Below the pieces are notes generated by a model that saw only the letters and a program-made list of their open reading frames with translations, searched no databases and was not told where the DNA came from. Both the position numbers and the translations under genes were made by a program. This document shows, piece after piece, positions 25,490 through 39,100 of a stretch of DNA of 64,000 bases (positions are counted from its first letter, which is position 1; each line of letters begins with the position of its first letter). The DNA is from Takakia lepidozioides (Eukaryota > Streptophyta > Takakiopsida > Takakiales > Takakiaceae). The stretch is taken from assembly GCA_030704615.1 (NCBI GenBank), contig CM060732.1, positions 82,235,171 to 82,299,170 on the forward strand, written 5' to 3'.

Positions 25490-27124
25490 TAAGGGTCTGT
25501 ATGCAAGCCCCCAACCTTAGTACATCTTTGTTTGGACTTTTCAGAGCTGCATGAGTTTCCTCCACCACAGCTTCCCTTTGGGGACATCAGCCTTGGTGTC
25601 GACACACAGGCTTCAAAAGACATCGGGTAGCTCTTGAAAGAAGAGTATTTGTATGCACCCTTCTCACAGTGCCGGCCATTGGCCAGCATCAAGGCAAGAA
25701 TTTTTAAGGAGAGCAGGTGGGAAAAGTGTTGGAACACCTGAATGGTATTTGTCATCTACCTCCAATCGGAAGAGAATTCCCCGGGAGGAAGCATAAATTA
25801 TAGTGTCTCCTCATCCCAATGGATAACCCCTTCCACACTGCAAGGAGTAGGTAGAGACAGTCATTGCCGCTTTTCGTCTAAAATTTGCAGCATCCCCCTG
25901 TTGACTGCAGTGGTTGGAATGTGCTCGTCAGGCACCTTGCATCTGATGGCTGAAAGTCTCATCCAAGCAGCAAAATATCTTCAATCAAATTTCTTTGCCT
26001 AAATATTGCTGTGTAATATCAGGGAAGGGCCTGCAGAACTCCGCGTGGAATCTGGAGCAACAACCCTAAACACTTTGGGGACTCGATGTGCCCCCAATGC
26101 AGATATGACGTGCATGAGATTAGTGCCGAGAATAAATGGCCACATGGCTTCAATCTCCATCTCAATCTCAATCTCAATCTCCTACATGTCATCTCCCTAG
26201 TTCACAGCGTAGCTCCCCGTGCGGTGGCTTCACTCACAGTGGAAACAAGCGAGATGACCTGGTCGACCTCAGTCAAATCAATTCAATGTATTATCAGCCA
26301 GTGCATCTTCTGTTGTTGTCAATGTAAGAATTGTAACTATTCTTGATTCACTCTCTATCCCTTACTAAGTGCCTTCTGTGTGCGGGGAAATGCATTCACC
26401 TACTTTCATGAGCTTGAAAACGCTAAGCCAAACTCCATTGAATCAATTTGAAATTGCATGCGTCTGAACGTGACATGACATTTTCTCTTAGAACAAGTTA
26501 CTGTGGAGAAAACAGCACACTGAGGACAAGACTCTAGTTGAAGGTCGAGCCATCCATGTAGGAAGACAGATGCACTATTTTACTCGAATGATCTGTATCC
26601 TGCTGCATTTAATTTTGACAGCTCCCTTATCAAATTACACAGCTCAACTTCCACAGTCTTGATTGGGGAGAGTGGCTTTTAGCCCTCATCTGCAGCCCTC
26701 TCTGTACATGATGCCATGGGTCCTTGGCCATGTATTCACTTTCTTCCCTTCCCATTGGACCTTGAGGTTGTTAGCGGCTTTCGAATTTCCTAGACTTCAG
26801 TTTCTTTGGAAATGGAGGATTACACCAAGATGCCTCGCCACAATACTTCAAAGTATGACAATCTAGCGTGAACAATCAAAGATAGAAAGGCAAAAAGGCT
26901 ACAGCTCATTAGGAACCAATCAATTGGCGACGTAGGTCACCTGTAAAATATTCAGTCCAATATTGAAAACATCACGCCAATCTCCAAAAACTGCTTTTCA
27001 AAACCTACACAGATTGTATGGCTATCTTGGTAGAGAGCCAATCTGATAGGTCATACCCAATGACTACTGTTGTGTGAGATTAGGCTGTTTGATGAATTGA
27101 TCGTCAATGAATTCAATGTTGAGG
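25490..27124. other. Intergenic between convergent genes
   Basis: This 1.6 kb separates the 3' ends of the receptor kinase (plus) and the ATPase (minus). It has a short (CAATCT)n microsatellite at about 26,143-26,185 and no open frame with recognisable motifs. Both 3' untranslated regions are expected here. Confidence 0.5.
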
Positions 27125-30100
27125 TCAAGGCCGTAAAGTAGAGTCTCCAACAGAGATTGCAGCCTCTTCAGCAGACTGTGAATCAGCCAGTAAAGGAGCT
27201 ACTAAGGAGGTGCAATCCTCCTCTGCCTTAGAAACAACACTGCCATCACACTCAAGGTGGCTGTAGGTTGCAGCTTGCAACCTCTGCCTTTGCAGTAAAA
27301 CCTTTAAGAGATCCACCCAGAATGTACCCACAATACTAAACACTATGACTGCAAGCCACTGGTCTGCAGGTAAGGGAACCAGCTTCAGATGTACTCTCAC
27401 CGAACTCACAGTGGCAATCAACACCCCCAGGCTGGTGGCAGCAGCCAGCCAAACTAGCATAGCAATGTTTGAAAATACTCCTTTTTGAAACAGAGGTTGT
27501 TGACATGTTCTCATGTTAAAGGCCAGCAGTACGTGGGAGAGGAGCCAAGCCACAAATGCACTTGTTTGTGCAGTATTTTGACCACAATAAATCCCATAAG
27601 CAAAGCTCGCAAAGACACTCAATGACATGCACATACAAGATACTATGATACCCCCAATCAGCTCACGGTCAAAAAATGGTTGACTATGGCATCGCGGTCT
27701 TCTCTGCATGATGTCTGTGTCCGCCGGTTCCATGACAAATGAGGAGCTGGCTCCCACGTCCATGAACAGCTCCAACACAATGATCTGGATGGCACTTAGT
27801 GGGAAACTGTCCAATCCAACTGAACATTAGCCTCTCTAGCATCAAAGTGCCGGTGCAAACCAACACTACTGAACACATAGGCAGAGAGTTACTGTTAAGC
27901 TCCCTGTTAACATCCCTGGCCTCACCTAGCAAACCCTAGTAAATATCTTTTATACACTACTTATTTGTCTTAAGAGTACATCCTCTCCCGCTTGGATCTT
28001 TTGGGCCGCCAACGGACGCAACAAATTGTCCTTCTCTACTTTCTTCTGTCTGTCCATTTATCGCACTCAAACACACTGCTGCTTAAGGTGAAATTTTGAA
28101 TGTTTTTCAAAAGTAAATCCTCCATGAATTGACTAAAATGTTTTCTTTAAAGATACAGTACACTTCTCTTGGGACACTTGACTGTCTGGAGCAAAGCATG
28201 TTAGTCACTTGCCAGATTTTCAGCCACTGTATCAAATAAAATTATTCCCTGGAATTGCACATGACCGTATGGTGATCTGCATTGAAGATTCAGAGAAAAT
28301 AAGAATCGTACCTCTGCCACAAGGTTCCCACAATGAAGAGACAGATGAGACCCAGCTTCGCACCAAGGTAGAAGGCAAGTGCCTTGCGCAAGTTGTCAAG
28401 CAGTCGCCTGCCCTCAGCCAGTGCATATGGCACCATCTGGAAATTGTCATCCACAAACACAATTGATGCGGCTTCTCGCGCCACATCTGTTCCCCTCCCC
28501 ATCGCCACACCAACGTCTGCCTTTGCAAGGATGGGTGCATCATTAATACCTGCGTTCAACCAACTATTCTTAGGATCCTACGTATACAGGACGGGAAGTA
28601 CATCACAAGTGTGCATCTCATGGTATACAAAATGAAATCTGTGGGCTGTCAATCTCTTGTAGAATCAACAGTATCTGGAAGGGAGGTCTATACTACATCG
28701 GATTTAATGTATGTGTTCACCCCAAAATTCACATACCATGAGGCACAAGCTTTCGGCAATGTTTGGAGCTTCATGAACTGAAAGAGGGAGTGCCAGTCTG
28801 TACTAGATCTTACGTCGGCAGGAGGCCTAGGGCTACAAGTAGAACAATGAGGTGAGAGAAGACATGGAAATATAAAAATGACATGACAATGCGGAAAGAT
28901 CAAAGAGCTTATGGGACAAGAGAAAGCAGGAAACAAGAAAGGGAATGGAGCCCTCAACAAGCAGCCCAAAGACAACAACTATTGATGAAGGGAAAATAAA
29001 AAGAAAGAAATTTATTACATCCATGGGAGACAACAAGAACAAAACACCCACAGAAATAAATGAGATGCAATGATACTTTATAACATCCGCAGAAAGCTCA
29101 AAGAGCTTATGGGACGAGAAAACACAAAACAAGGAAGAGAGTGAGGACCCCAACAAGCAGCCCAAAAGCAACCATGCCAAGAGAAAGGTTGTACTCATAA
29201 GATGTTGTTTGTCGTAGCCTTGTGGCCATTGAAAGGAGAAAGGAAGAGAAAGGAAGAGAAATAAAGAAACCAAATACACAGAAAGATCAAAGAGCTTATA
29301 GGAAAAAAGCGGATAATTCAAAGACTTTGGGGCCATCAACAAGCAGCCCAGAAACAACACTCAAAGATAAAAAGAAAGGAAATGAAATGAAATGGTGCTT
29401 TATAACGTCCGCGGAAAGCTCGTAGTGCTTATGGGACAAAATGGAAGAAAACATGAGAGAGGAACAAATCCAGAAACCACAATTAATGTTCTAGCGATTG
29501 TCTAAGGGTGAAGGCCTCGTGTAGGTAGGCTGCCACGCATTTTTGATCCTCATAGTGAAAGACATCAGTGAGAGTTTGGGTTCCACTGAATAAACAGTGA
29601 AATCTCCCACGGATCTCGTAGTATAGAGGGCAGTAGAAGAAGAAGTGTTCTTCAGTTTCAATTTCCTTGCTGCGCCCTATGCAAGCTGGACATAGGCGGT
29701 CCTCCCGTTGCAGGTTTTCCCATCTGCCAGTCTCTATCCGTAGGTTGTGGGAACCCACCCTGAACCGCCCCAATGCCCTCAAGAGGGAAGGAGATAAGGG
29801 TGCTGAAAGGTAATTTGGTCTCAAGATTCTATCATCGCGGAGCACCAAGAATGTCTCTCGATAGAAGTGGAGCTTTGTCGTGAGATTGGGTAGCATCCAA
29901 GTTCTCTTGACATGTAATTCCATAAGCTCTCTCCGAATGAGTCTGTTGCGGTCATGTCTGGATGTGATGTCCACCTCATCTGGGTTCATTGGTAATAGGA
30001 AAGCAGTAGAAAGTCCGTTACGTTGAAATAAACTGTCCACTCGAGCATACCAGGAGTTCCTGAAACCTGCAGCTTTGAGCCTCATAGATGTTGTGAGGGC

Positions 30101-33100
30101 CCTTGCCACTAGCCCTTTGGGTGGAAGGGCCTGCAATCTATGGAGAAAGATTGTAAGCCTGAAGAGGGCCTCGGATTGCAATGGTACACATGCGAACTCT
30201 GCACCTAGGATCTGAGATGGAGTTGTGCTCCTGGCGCCAAGCATTGCTTGGAGAAAAGATGACTGTAATGGTTCCAAATTCTTTTCCCACCAGGAGACAG
30301 GGACACCAGGTGCCCAGAACTCACAACCATAGATGGTAGCAGGGCTGACGACGGTGTCAAACAGCCACTTTTTGGTCGGGGGATGCCGCAGATGTATTTG
30401 CTTGCATTTGGCCTGAAGGCGGACGGAGGCCGCCTTACCTTTAGTCAACCTGTCCAAAGCAGTGGCTGCAAAGTGAAACTTGGGGGAGTGGATAACCAGA
30501 CCTAAGTACCGGTATGATTTCACAATCCCAATTTCCTGCTGGTTGAAGATATATCTACGATCAGCCTGGCCATTGAAGACCATGATCTTGGTCTTGCTAA
30601 GATTGACCTGCATCCCATAGTCTTTGCAGAACAGTTCCAAAATTTTGAGATGGCGTTGCAGAAAGACCGGGGATTGTGCCAAAAGGGCAACATCATCAGC
30701 ATAGAGGAGATCTGATTGGGTTGGTCCCCCATCCAATGGGACCCCAACCCCATGGTTTTTTGATATGTAATTCTCCAAGGCGTCAATGTAGATCCCAAAC
30801 AGGGTAGGTGAAAGGGGGCAGCCCTGTTTGACTCCAATGTTGCTGTGGATCTCGGCTGAGAATTTACCAGCGACGTTGACCATGCTAGTGACAATCTCAT
30901 ACATAGAAGAGATGGCACAAAGGATGTCTGGAGGGACTTCCACTCTATGGAGCCGTTGGAAGAGAAGGTCCCGAGGAACTGAATCAAAGGCTTTGTGAAA
31001 GTCCACGAAGCAAACATAGACCATTCTTTTGTCATAGCGTGCACTTTCCACCATAACTTGAAGAGTGAAGATGTGGTCAATAGTGGATCGGTTTCGACGG
31101 AAACCAGCCTGTCCCTCAGCACGAATGCGAGAGTACTCAGCCCGATCATCCAGTTCCATGGCCACTACTGCCCCAAACAGTTTAGCAAGTAATGAGGACA
31201 CCATGATAGTACGATAGTTTGTCGGTGCGAGCCTGTCACCGCTCTTAAAAAGTGGGTGGATGATGCTCTTTGTCCACTCTGTTGGAAAGCCCCGTTGCAC
31301 CACCTCATTGAAGAGGTTAGCCATAAAAGGGGCTAAAGTAGGTGCAGCATGCTTGATGAATTCACTCTGAAGTCCTGAAATGTCCACCGCTCTGCCATTT
31401 TGCAGCTTCTTGATTGCCTTACTGACATTGGCTGTAGTAAAGAGAGAGAAGTGAAGGGGTTTAGAACTTATAGGAGAAGGAGTTTGGGTAGGGGAATGGT
31501 ACAAAGACTGTGCATACTCATGCCAGACATGAATGTCAGTGATTGGGGGGGGATCTCTATGAGGTTTAAGGAGGGACCAAAAAGATCGAGGAGAAAATCT
31601 GATTTTAGCAAGGAAAGAAGATTGCAACTTGATAGTGTAGGCTTGCTTTTTGGATCTAATGAGGGACTTATAGTGCTTAAGAGCAAGATTAGTGGACTCT
31701 GGAGAAGAATTGGTATCAAGTAGTAAAAATTTGATGCGACGTCTAGCAGTCTTGCATTCCTCATCATAAAATGGTGCGTAACGACGAGTGGAGAAGGGTG
31801 AGGAGGTAGATGGAAGGGTGACGGGAAAGGATCGCAGGGCTGAGTCCCAAAGGGCTTGAGTAAGATGTGTAGCCTTGTCGTTAGGAGATGATAGAGGTAG
31901 ATGGCAGGGTGACGGGAAAGGATCGCAGGGCTGAGTCCCAAAGGGCTTGAGTAAGATGTGTAGCCTTGTCGTTAGGAGATGATAGATGTAGAATGGAAGG
32001 GAGGGTTGACGCTAGGTATGTTTCATACTCGGCGTCATGTAAGTGAGAGAAAGGGGTATTAAAGTGATACGTGGGTGTAAGGGAAGAGACGCAGAGGGGA
32101 TCCTCACGGGGAGGGAGATGGAAGGAAATGCAAAGGAAAGGCAAGAGTGATAAGAATCCGGGTACCTCGTGATGTAAAAGGACCTTATTCTATCAGGCTT
32201 GTTGGGGCTCCCCAAGAGATAGTCAACCACGCTTTGGCCCTTGTACGTGTGGCAAGTGAACTGGCTGGAGGATTTGAAGTTGGTTGTTCCATTGTAAATG
32301 GACAGCCCCTGAGTTTCACAAAACTTGAATAGATGGTGACCGTAACTTGTGATTTCGCAAGAGGAATCTGCACTTTGCCTCTCCAATTCCGTATGCGAGC
32401 GTTGGATGTGTAGAGGATCTGTGTGGTCGAAGGTGGGGGCCTGTAGTGATCCTATACGGGCGTTGAAATCTCCAACCAAGAAAATGTCCGTTTGTGGGGT
32501 ACGGAGACGGGCCATATCGTCTTCCATTGGAACATATGGTGAATCTGCTCGAGTATGTAGGCCGCTGTGCGGAGATGCGGCCGGAGCAAAGCAGGATGTT
32601 GTAGCCTTTGATGTGACACCAAATGTACCTTGCCAGTGGGTCTTTGTATGGGAAGGAGATAAGTGGGAGAAGCCAGTCAGCAAAGTAACAAGCCACACCT
32701 CCAGATCCTTTGAGACCTGTACGTGGACGAATCACTGACTGAAAGCTACACCCGAGAATAAAAGGGGGGTCCTTTCCTTCATACGCATGAGTTTCCAAAA
32801 GAAAAAGAACATCACACTTGGAAAGAATATCTAGAAGCCCTTGAGGGTGGCTCCACAACGAGCCATTACAGTTCCATGAGCCAATGTGTAGATGTGAGCG
32901 TGCGTTGGTCTCATGGTGCCCCAACCCCTATTTAGAGCTAGAGGGGCGACGTTCGTGCTCCCGGACAATTACCCTCCCATCTCGGTACACGGCATAGTGC
33001 CCTTGAGCTCGAGCTTGCTTAACCTGCAAGAGTTGCGCCCGCATGGCGTTGTATTGCAAAGGGGTCAAGTCATCGTTGAGGTACATACCCTGACCTCTCA

Positions 33101-36100
33101 ATTGAGGCCTCTGCCTGAGGACTCTATCCCGAGCACCCTTGTCCTTGGATCTAATGAAGAGGACTTTGTGCTCTGAAGATCCTGCACGCCAAGCCCTTTC
33201 AATGCCACTCGCGCCCCATGGGAGAGCAAGGTTTTGCTGAATAAGGCTGGTGGCAGCGTCAAGAAGGTCCCCCTCAGCAAGGCCCCCTAGCTTCCCAGTG
33301 ACCCTGATGTTAAGGGCTTTGAAAGCCCATTGCTGTTCCTCTCACAAGGTAGCCGAGACTGTCTCCTCCAGAGAGTGAGGACTGTTGTTGGATGTGGTCC
33401 CCTTAACTATATTAGCCCAGGAGGAGGCCTCTGCCTTGTGAGCTTGGAGCTCCCGAGCCATTGTAGACGTCGCAGTTCTGTGTGTTTCCAGCTCTTTGCT
33501 AAGGGATTCCACCTGCAGGTGGATGCTTGCTGTGATGGGATCTGGGAGGCTCTTCTCTGTGAAGGTCTTCACTTCGCCTTCAAGTTTTGAAAGACGCGTA
33601 TGTGTGGATTTGTCATTGAGATGTTTCGCCAGACCTTGAAGTTTGCTAGTGCACTCCTGAAGAGAGGCCCGCAAAACGCTATCCTGAACTCGCATATTGT
33701 TCTCCAAGTCTGTGTATCTGTCTGTCATGCGCTTCTGCCAATCTTTGTCCAAGGAATCCATGCGCTTTTCCCAATTTTTGTTAAGGGAAGCCATCCGCGT
33801 CTCCCAGTCTTTGTCTAGGGAAGCCAACCGCTCCTCCGAGTCATTGTCACGGGCATCGAGCACTTGCTGCAGAGTCTCCTCCGAGATGCATTTCGTTTGT
33901 AAGATGGAGATTTGGTCCCGAAGCGTTTGAACATCAGCACTCCTTGTGGAGTATTGACGCAAAGGAGAGGCTTGATGAGAGACAGGGGCAGGAAGAAGAA
34001 GCAGAGGGGAATCAGGTCGACGTGAGGGAGACGGGTAGTCTACCTCGTCAGCAGCCGTCCTTTGGCGTTTGGACGTCATGGTGTGGTGGAGATGGCGCTA
34101 GCGCGCCAACGCCCGTGAGCGCAGCGCCGACGTGCTGCCGCGCGCGCGCGAGAGAGAAACGAGAGAGAGAGAGAGACATACTGAAAGAAAGTTTATAACA
34201 CCCAAAGAAAAGACAGAGAAAGAGAAAGACGGACTCCGTACCATCACCAGTTGCCATCACACACTTCTTGGCGGCCTGCAGAGCCTCAAGTATTATTAGC
34301 TTGTCAGCTGGGGTTGCTCGTGCAAATACACTTGTCTCCTTCAGCAAATTTATTGTTTCATCCATGACCATGCTTGCTAGACAGGCCTCTGTACAAGAAA
34401 TCGCAGCTGTATCCCCTTTTCTATCATACTCCAGACGGTCCAGAATCCCCACATTTAGTGCCACAGCCAATGCTGTTTTTATGTGGTCTCCTGTTACCAT
34501 GATCACCCTCACACCAGCTTGTTGACACCTCTTCACAGAGTCTGCAGCGCATTCCTTAACCCTGTCCTGGAAAGCTAGAAAGCCTAGGAAGATGGTGGAT
34601 TTCATGACAGTGGCTGCCTCTCCAGCTTTAGTTGCTGTGCTGACCACTTCCGCCTCTTTTTGTGGGTCACTGCATGCATACCCAATTAATCGGAGACCTG
34701 CAAGTGCACAGAAAATCCATGGTCGGCTGCAGTGGAAAGTGCAAACCCTGCATCTGGCAGTCTCTGTTCAACTCCCTCCAATACACACATAGTCCACAAC
34801 CACCCAAGTGGAAGAAAGACTACCACTCCACTCTAAATATAACACCCCCTAGGGCCTACACAGTTCAATTTGCCAGTTTCACCCTCACAATAGCCACTTA
34901 CAGCTTCAACAGACGTAGGGGCCCACAAGCATGTCCACTCCAAACCAATATCAGAAGTGATCATTTACAAACATAAGCAAGTCTCGAGGAGGTGAACTGA
35001 GTCCCCATAGCATTGGGCGGTGGCCGATGAGTCTTGTGCTTGGCGCCCTCATAGCAAGGTTACTTTGAAAGATTTCCTCTCACTGTAATTAAGGGACCTG
35101 AGTTGTGAGTGGTCGCTCCCAGGTGTATCCGGTTTGAATTTAGAAAAAAAACATTAACTAAAGATAGCTGGCATGTAGGGTGAGGATGTAGTCGACCTTC
35201 AGATGCTGCTGCCCAAATCTGCTCCTCCAATTGTGTTCGGACTGTGTCAATTGGGACTACCCTCCCATGTTGAAAGGAGGAGGAGCAATGCCTAAGAAGC
35301 AGCTCTGGAGCCCCTTTCACATAAACCTTCAGTCTTCCACTCTCCACTTCTTGAGAGCTAAGGTCCTCCCTGCAAACATACCATGTCAATATCAAAGAAG
35401 CGACCATGCCAACTTCCTGTTTCTTTTGTCCATCTATCTCCATTGCCCTCTTTTCCTCTACCCACACAGATTCATGACATAATGCAGGGAGGATCAGTTC
35501 AAATTCAGTCCAGCTGAAAGACAGTTATTGAGTGGGGAAGCCCTTTCAACCACGTTTCACAAAGTAAGGATCTCATTGTTGTATTCACTTCTCTAGTAGC
35601 TCAGCGGTTAGAGCAAATGTTGGCTGTTCAGTGCACCGAATATATTGGTACAGGATATAGCTTTTTACTGTGGCATCGTTCAGAGCATGTCTAAAACAAT
35701 AACTTACCTTTATTTGGAAAAAACAATATTTTTTTTGGCTGGGTGTAACTAACTTTCAGACTAACGAGACTTCCTACGTCAATATACCAACCCTGAATGA
35801 AGGACTAAGGCAACAGCTGGGCAAAGCAGCGAGTTTGATTACTCCATCTACGGACGTAACCAATACACCTTCATGTGGAAAGGAATTTAGGAAACACAAC
35901 ATGGGACAAGGCACTCTTTAAAGAAGTACTTCCAGGGGGGAAAAACCATTGGCGCAGCACCTCGCTGTAAGAGCAAACAAAACCCCAACAAACATTGGCA
36001 GTAACTTATCCTCCATAGATGAATTGACCACAAGCAAATCCATGTTGGTATGCATTATTGTAACAGCCAGAGCTAAGGCCAGACACAGCCACACCCACCT

Positions 36101-39100
36101 GACCATGTCCCCCTTCATCTGAAAAGTCTTCGAAGCAAACTTCAGAGTAGGATCAAATGGAGACTCTGCTATTAGTTTAGCTGCCTCTTTCGCGCTATAT
36201 ATTGTCTGAAGGTGTTGCGGGATACGCTGATTTGCCACCATGGACACCTCCCCCATAGATGACTGGCATTGGTCAAGTGACCCAGCCAATGCCGCCAACA
36301 CAGCTCGATCAAACCCATCCCCAGACATACCTGTAATAACACTCTTGTCATGAAATCATTGCAAGATAGATTACTGGAAATAGAGGGTCAATTTCTTTCC
36401 AATCAGCACAGAGAAGGAAGTGACTAATTCGTGACGACACAAGTATTACTACGTTTCCATTCCCCAACATGGACTGAACGAGTTAAAATACCATAAATTG
36501 AGAGGTCATGGATGACCATACCATACACCAAAAGCCATACATCCTTACATTTGAAAAATTTTGGGCTGATAAAGCTAATGTGTATTGGTGTGTCTCCAAA
36601 ATTGGTACTAAAGACAGGAATGTTGTTGACCTGGTGTACCGCTGCTTGTCTGACCAAAAATACTATCATTCGCTGCCCCTACAATGGAATCTGTCACTGG
36701 TAACACCTGCAAGCGAACTTCATCCATATCTGGCTCCTGGGGAGACTCCAGCTCAATTGCTTGGGCAGGAGCATGTGCTGTCTCCTCTAGTTCCCCTATG
36801 TCTGACATGAAGAGCCAGGCCTCAAGCAGAGTTTTAAGACCAACCAAGTCATGACCCTCAAAAATGGCAGAAATCTCAGTCCCAATCTCAGATGGAGATA
36901 TGTGGCTTGTACCCACATGCCCTGAGTGTAGTACCAAATGATTCTCCGTGAGGGTCCCTGTCTTGTCAGTGAGCACAGTGTCCACAAAGCCAAGATTCTC
37001 AGCTGCACGCAGCTGTTTTACATACACATTTTTCAGCGAAAGTGTTTGGCTCCCAACAGCCAACACAGCAGCAATGAGGATTGGAAGCTCTTCAGGAATA
37101 GTTGCAAAGGCCAGGCTTAGACCTGACAGTAATACATCTTGCCATCGCATGTGCTTGAGCACTCCCAGTAGGGCTCCTACTGCACTTGCCCCCAAGGCCA
37201 CTAAACTAAGTGTCCATGCCACCTCCTTCAAAACCTTCTGCAGCTTTGTTTTCTTTTCTTTGGCTTTTCGTGCAAGACTCAACACTTGACCCAGAGATGT
37301 TGCAAGACCTGTCTGGTATACCAACCCGGTACCTCTACCCCTGGTTACCCAACTCCCCGCCAGGGCAATGTTAATACGATCCAGCAGTGATGCCTCAGAA
37401 GGTAGCAGACAATGGGGATCTTTTGATACAGGAGTTGATTCCCCAGTCATCTGTGATTCATCTACTTCCAAGAAATGTGCCTGTAATACACGAACATCTG
37501 CAGGCACTTCCTGCATGGGCCAATGGCCTCCACTGTTTTAACACAATCCAAAAATGTTACTAGAGAGTCTAAGTTGCATGACTCAAGCAACTCACATGGA
37601 AATCAGTAATCTATACATAATACAAAACATCCAAGACGAAAGGCCCAACAAGAGTGATAACTGCAAACTACTTCACATGAGTTCACATGTGTCAGTATCC
37701 CTCACAAGCAGCCAAGTCCGTAATTTTGCAAGAACAGCACCTTGTGATTCTGACTGCGGCAAAATAGGCTAATCTGCAATCAATTGTGAAAACCTTCAAC
37801 TTCCAACTGTGTGTCAATACATTTTATTGCTAAAGTTTGATTCTAGTCAGGACTGGTTAAGGTGTCCAGTACAAATATGTATTTGACTGAGCACATAACT
37901 TATTTCCTGCACACCTATCAGTGCGTAGAACTACAGAGCTAAAGCCAAACGATCACCCTTGACAGCATGTTGGCAAAGGAGAACCATGAGGAGTTCGGCA
38001 CACAGTACCATGCCTGCCCGTAGCTTGACAATGTCGCCTGGCACCACATCACAGGCTGCAACTTTCCCAAATTGTCCGTCTCTCTTCACTTCTGCACTAT
38101 GGGGAGTAGAGAGCTTAAGGCTGGCTAAGGCTCGCTTAGCACGCCATTCCGTTCCAACTTCGGCAACCACCATGAGAAGGATGACAATGAACGCAGTTAC
38201 ACCTTCCTCCAGACTTCCAAACATGATGTACAGCACTCCCACACAGAGTAGCAACAGCTGTATTGCAAAATTGAGGTTCAGAGAAAATGAATGCAATGCA
38301 AATGTCGTCTGGATCAGAACGTTACATAGCAAAGTACTGTGAAGTCTACATATTGTGTTCAGTCAGACAGCTCGAATCTCACTTTCAGTAGACCTGTACT
38401 TGACCCTTTGCTGTATGATTACTCTAGAGTTGCTTAGACTAAAATGAGAAACTTCAAGAGTTCCGGACCACGTACAATAATCCAGAGGAAATTTGAAAAC
38501 GAGAATGTCATGAAGGCATCTGGGCTCCAAACGAGTGCATCTTTTGTACTATTAAGAGGAAAGTATCAAACATTCTGCACACCTATCTGAGAAATCAGGG
38601 GAAGTAATGCCATCTGTGGAGGAGAGTTCACAAATTCCCTCAAGAGCAACAAATATCTGTATTGGAGGTCAGTGTGACACCAACATCCTGAATAGAAGAT
38701 TGTGAGGGATAAAGCGTTTTTTTTCAGTCAAGAAACTTGATTGCTTCGCTGTTGCACCATTTGGAAATTGATAGCACAATGGGCGATTGGCCTCGTGAAG
38801 TCAAGATCGTCAACTTCACCACTTGGATTTTGTCACCTTGAGCCTCATTGACACCATTGTGCAATTTGCACCGGAGGGCTGTGGAATTTCCTTTCTTCAC
38901 CATTGCTGATGTTGAAAGGCTCCATGAATGAACAAGTGCTTTAACCTTTCTCCATCTGTCTTCACACTACCCCAAAGCCCATTTCAATTGAAAAGATTCA
39001 CACTTGGAGAGTGTGAGAGCAACACACGAGAGAGTGTGTGTACCTGAGTGGGCTCATAAATCTCCTTGACAAAGAAGCTCCAATAGCCCGGCATAGTTAC

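Larger units (their letters stand above)
28860..34160 (-). mobile_element. L1-like LINE inserted in ATPase intron 6
   Basis: An APE-type non-LTR retrotransposon of about 5 kb in the same orientation as its host gene. It has an ORF1 with coiled coil (34079-32928) followed at once by an ORF2 with AP-endonuclease, reverse transcriptase and a C-terminal zinc knuckle (about 32924-29483). The 5' side is GC-rich (GCGCGCGCGAGAGAG, about 34,140-34,155). The 3' side grades into degenerate tandem repeats. Exact ends and target duplication were not resolved. It is inactive: a stop in ORF1 and frameshifts in ORF2. Confidence 0.85.

Noticed and set aside
35595-35680. A functional tRNA gene
   Set aside because: Only the D-arm is preserved; acceptor, anticodon and T-arm pairing cannot be formed.
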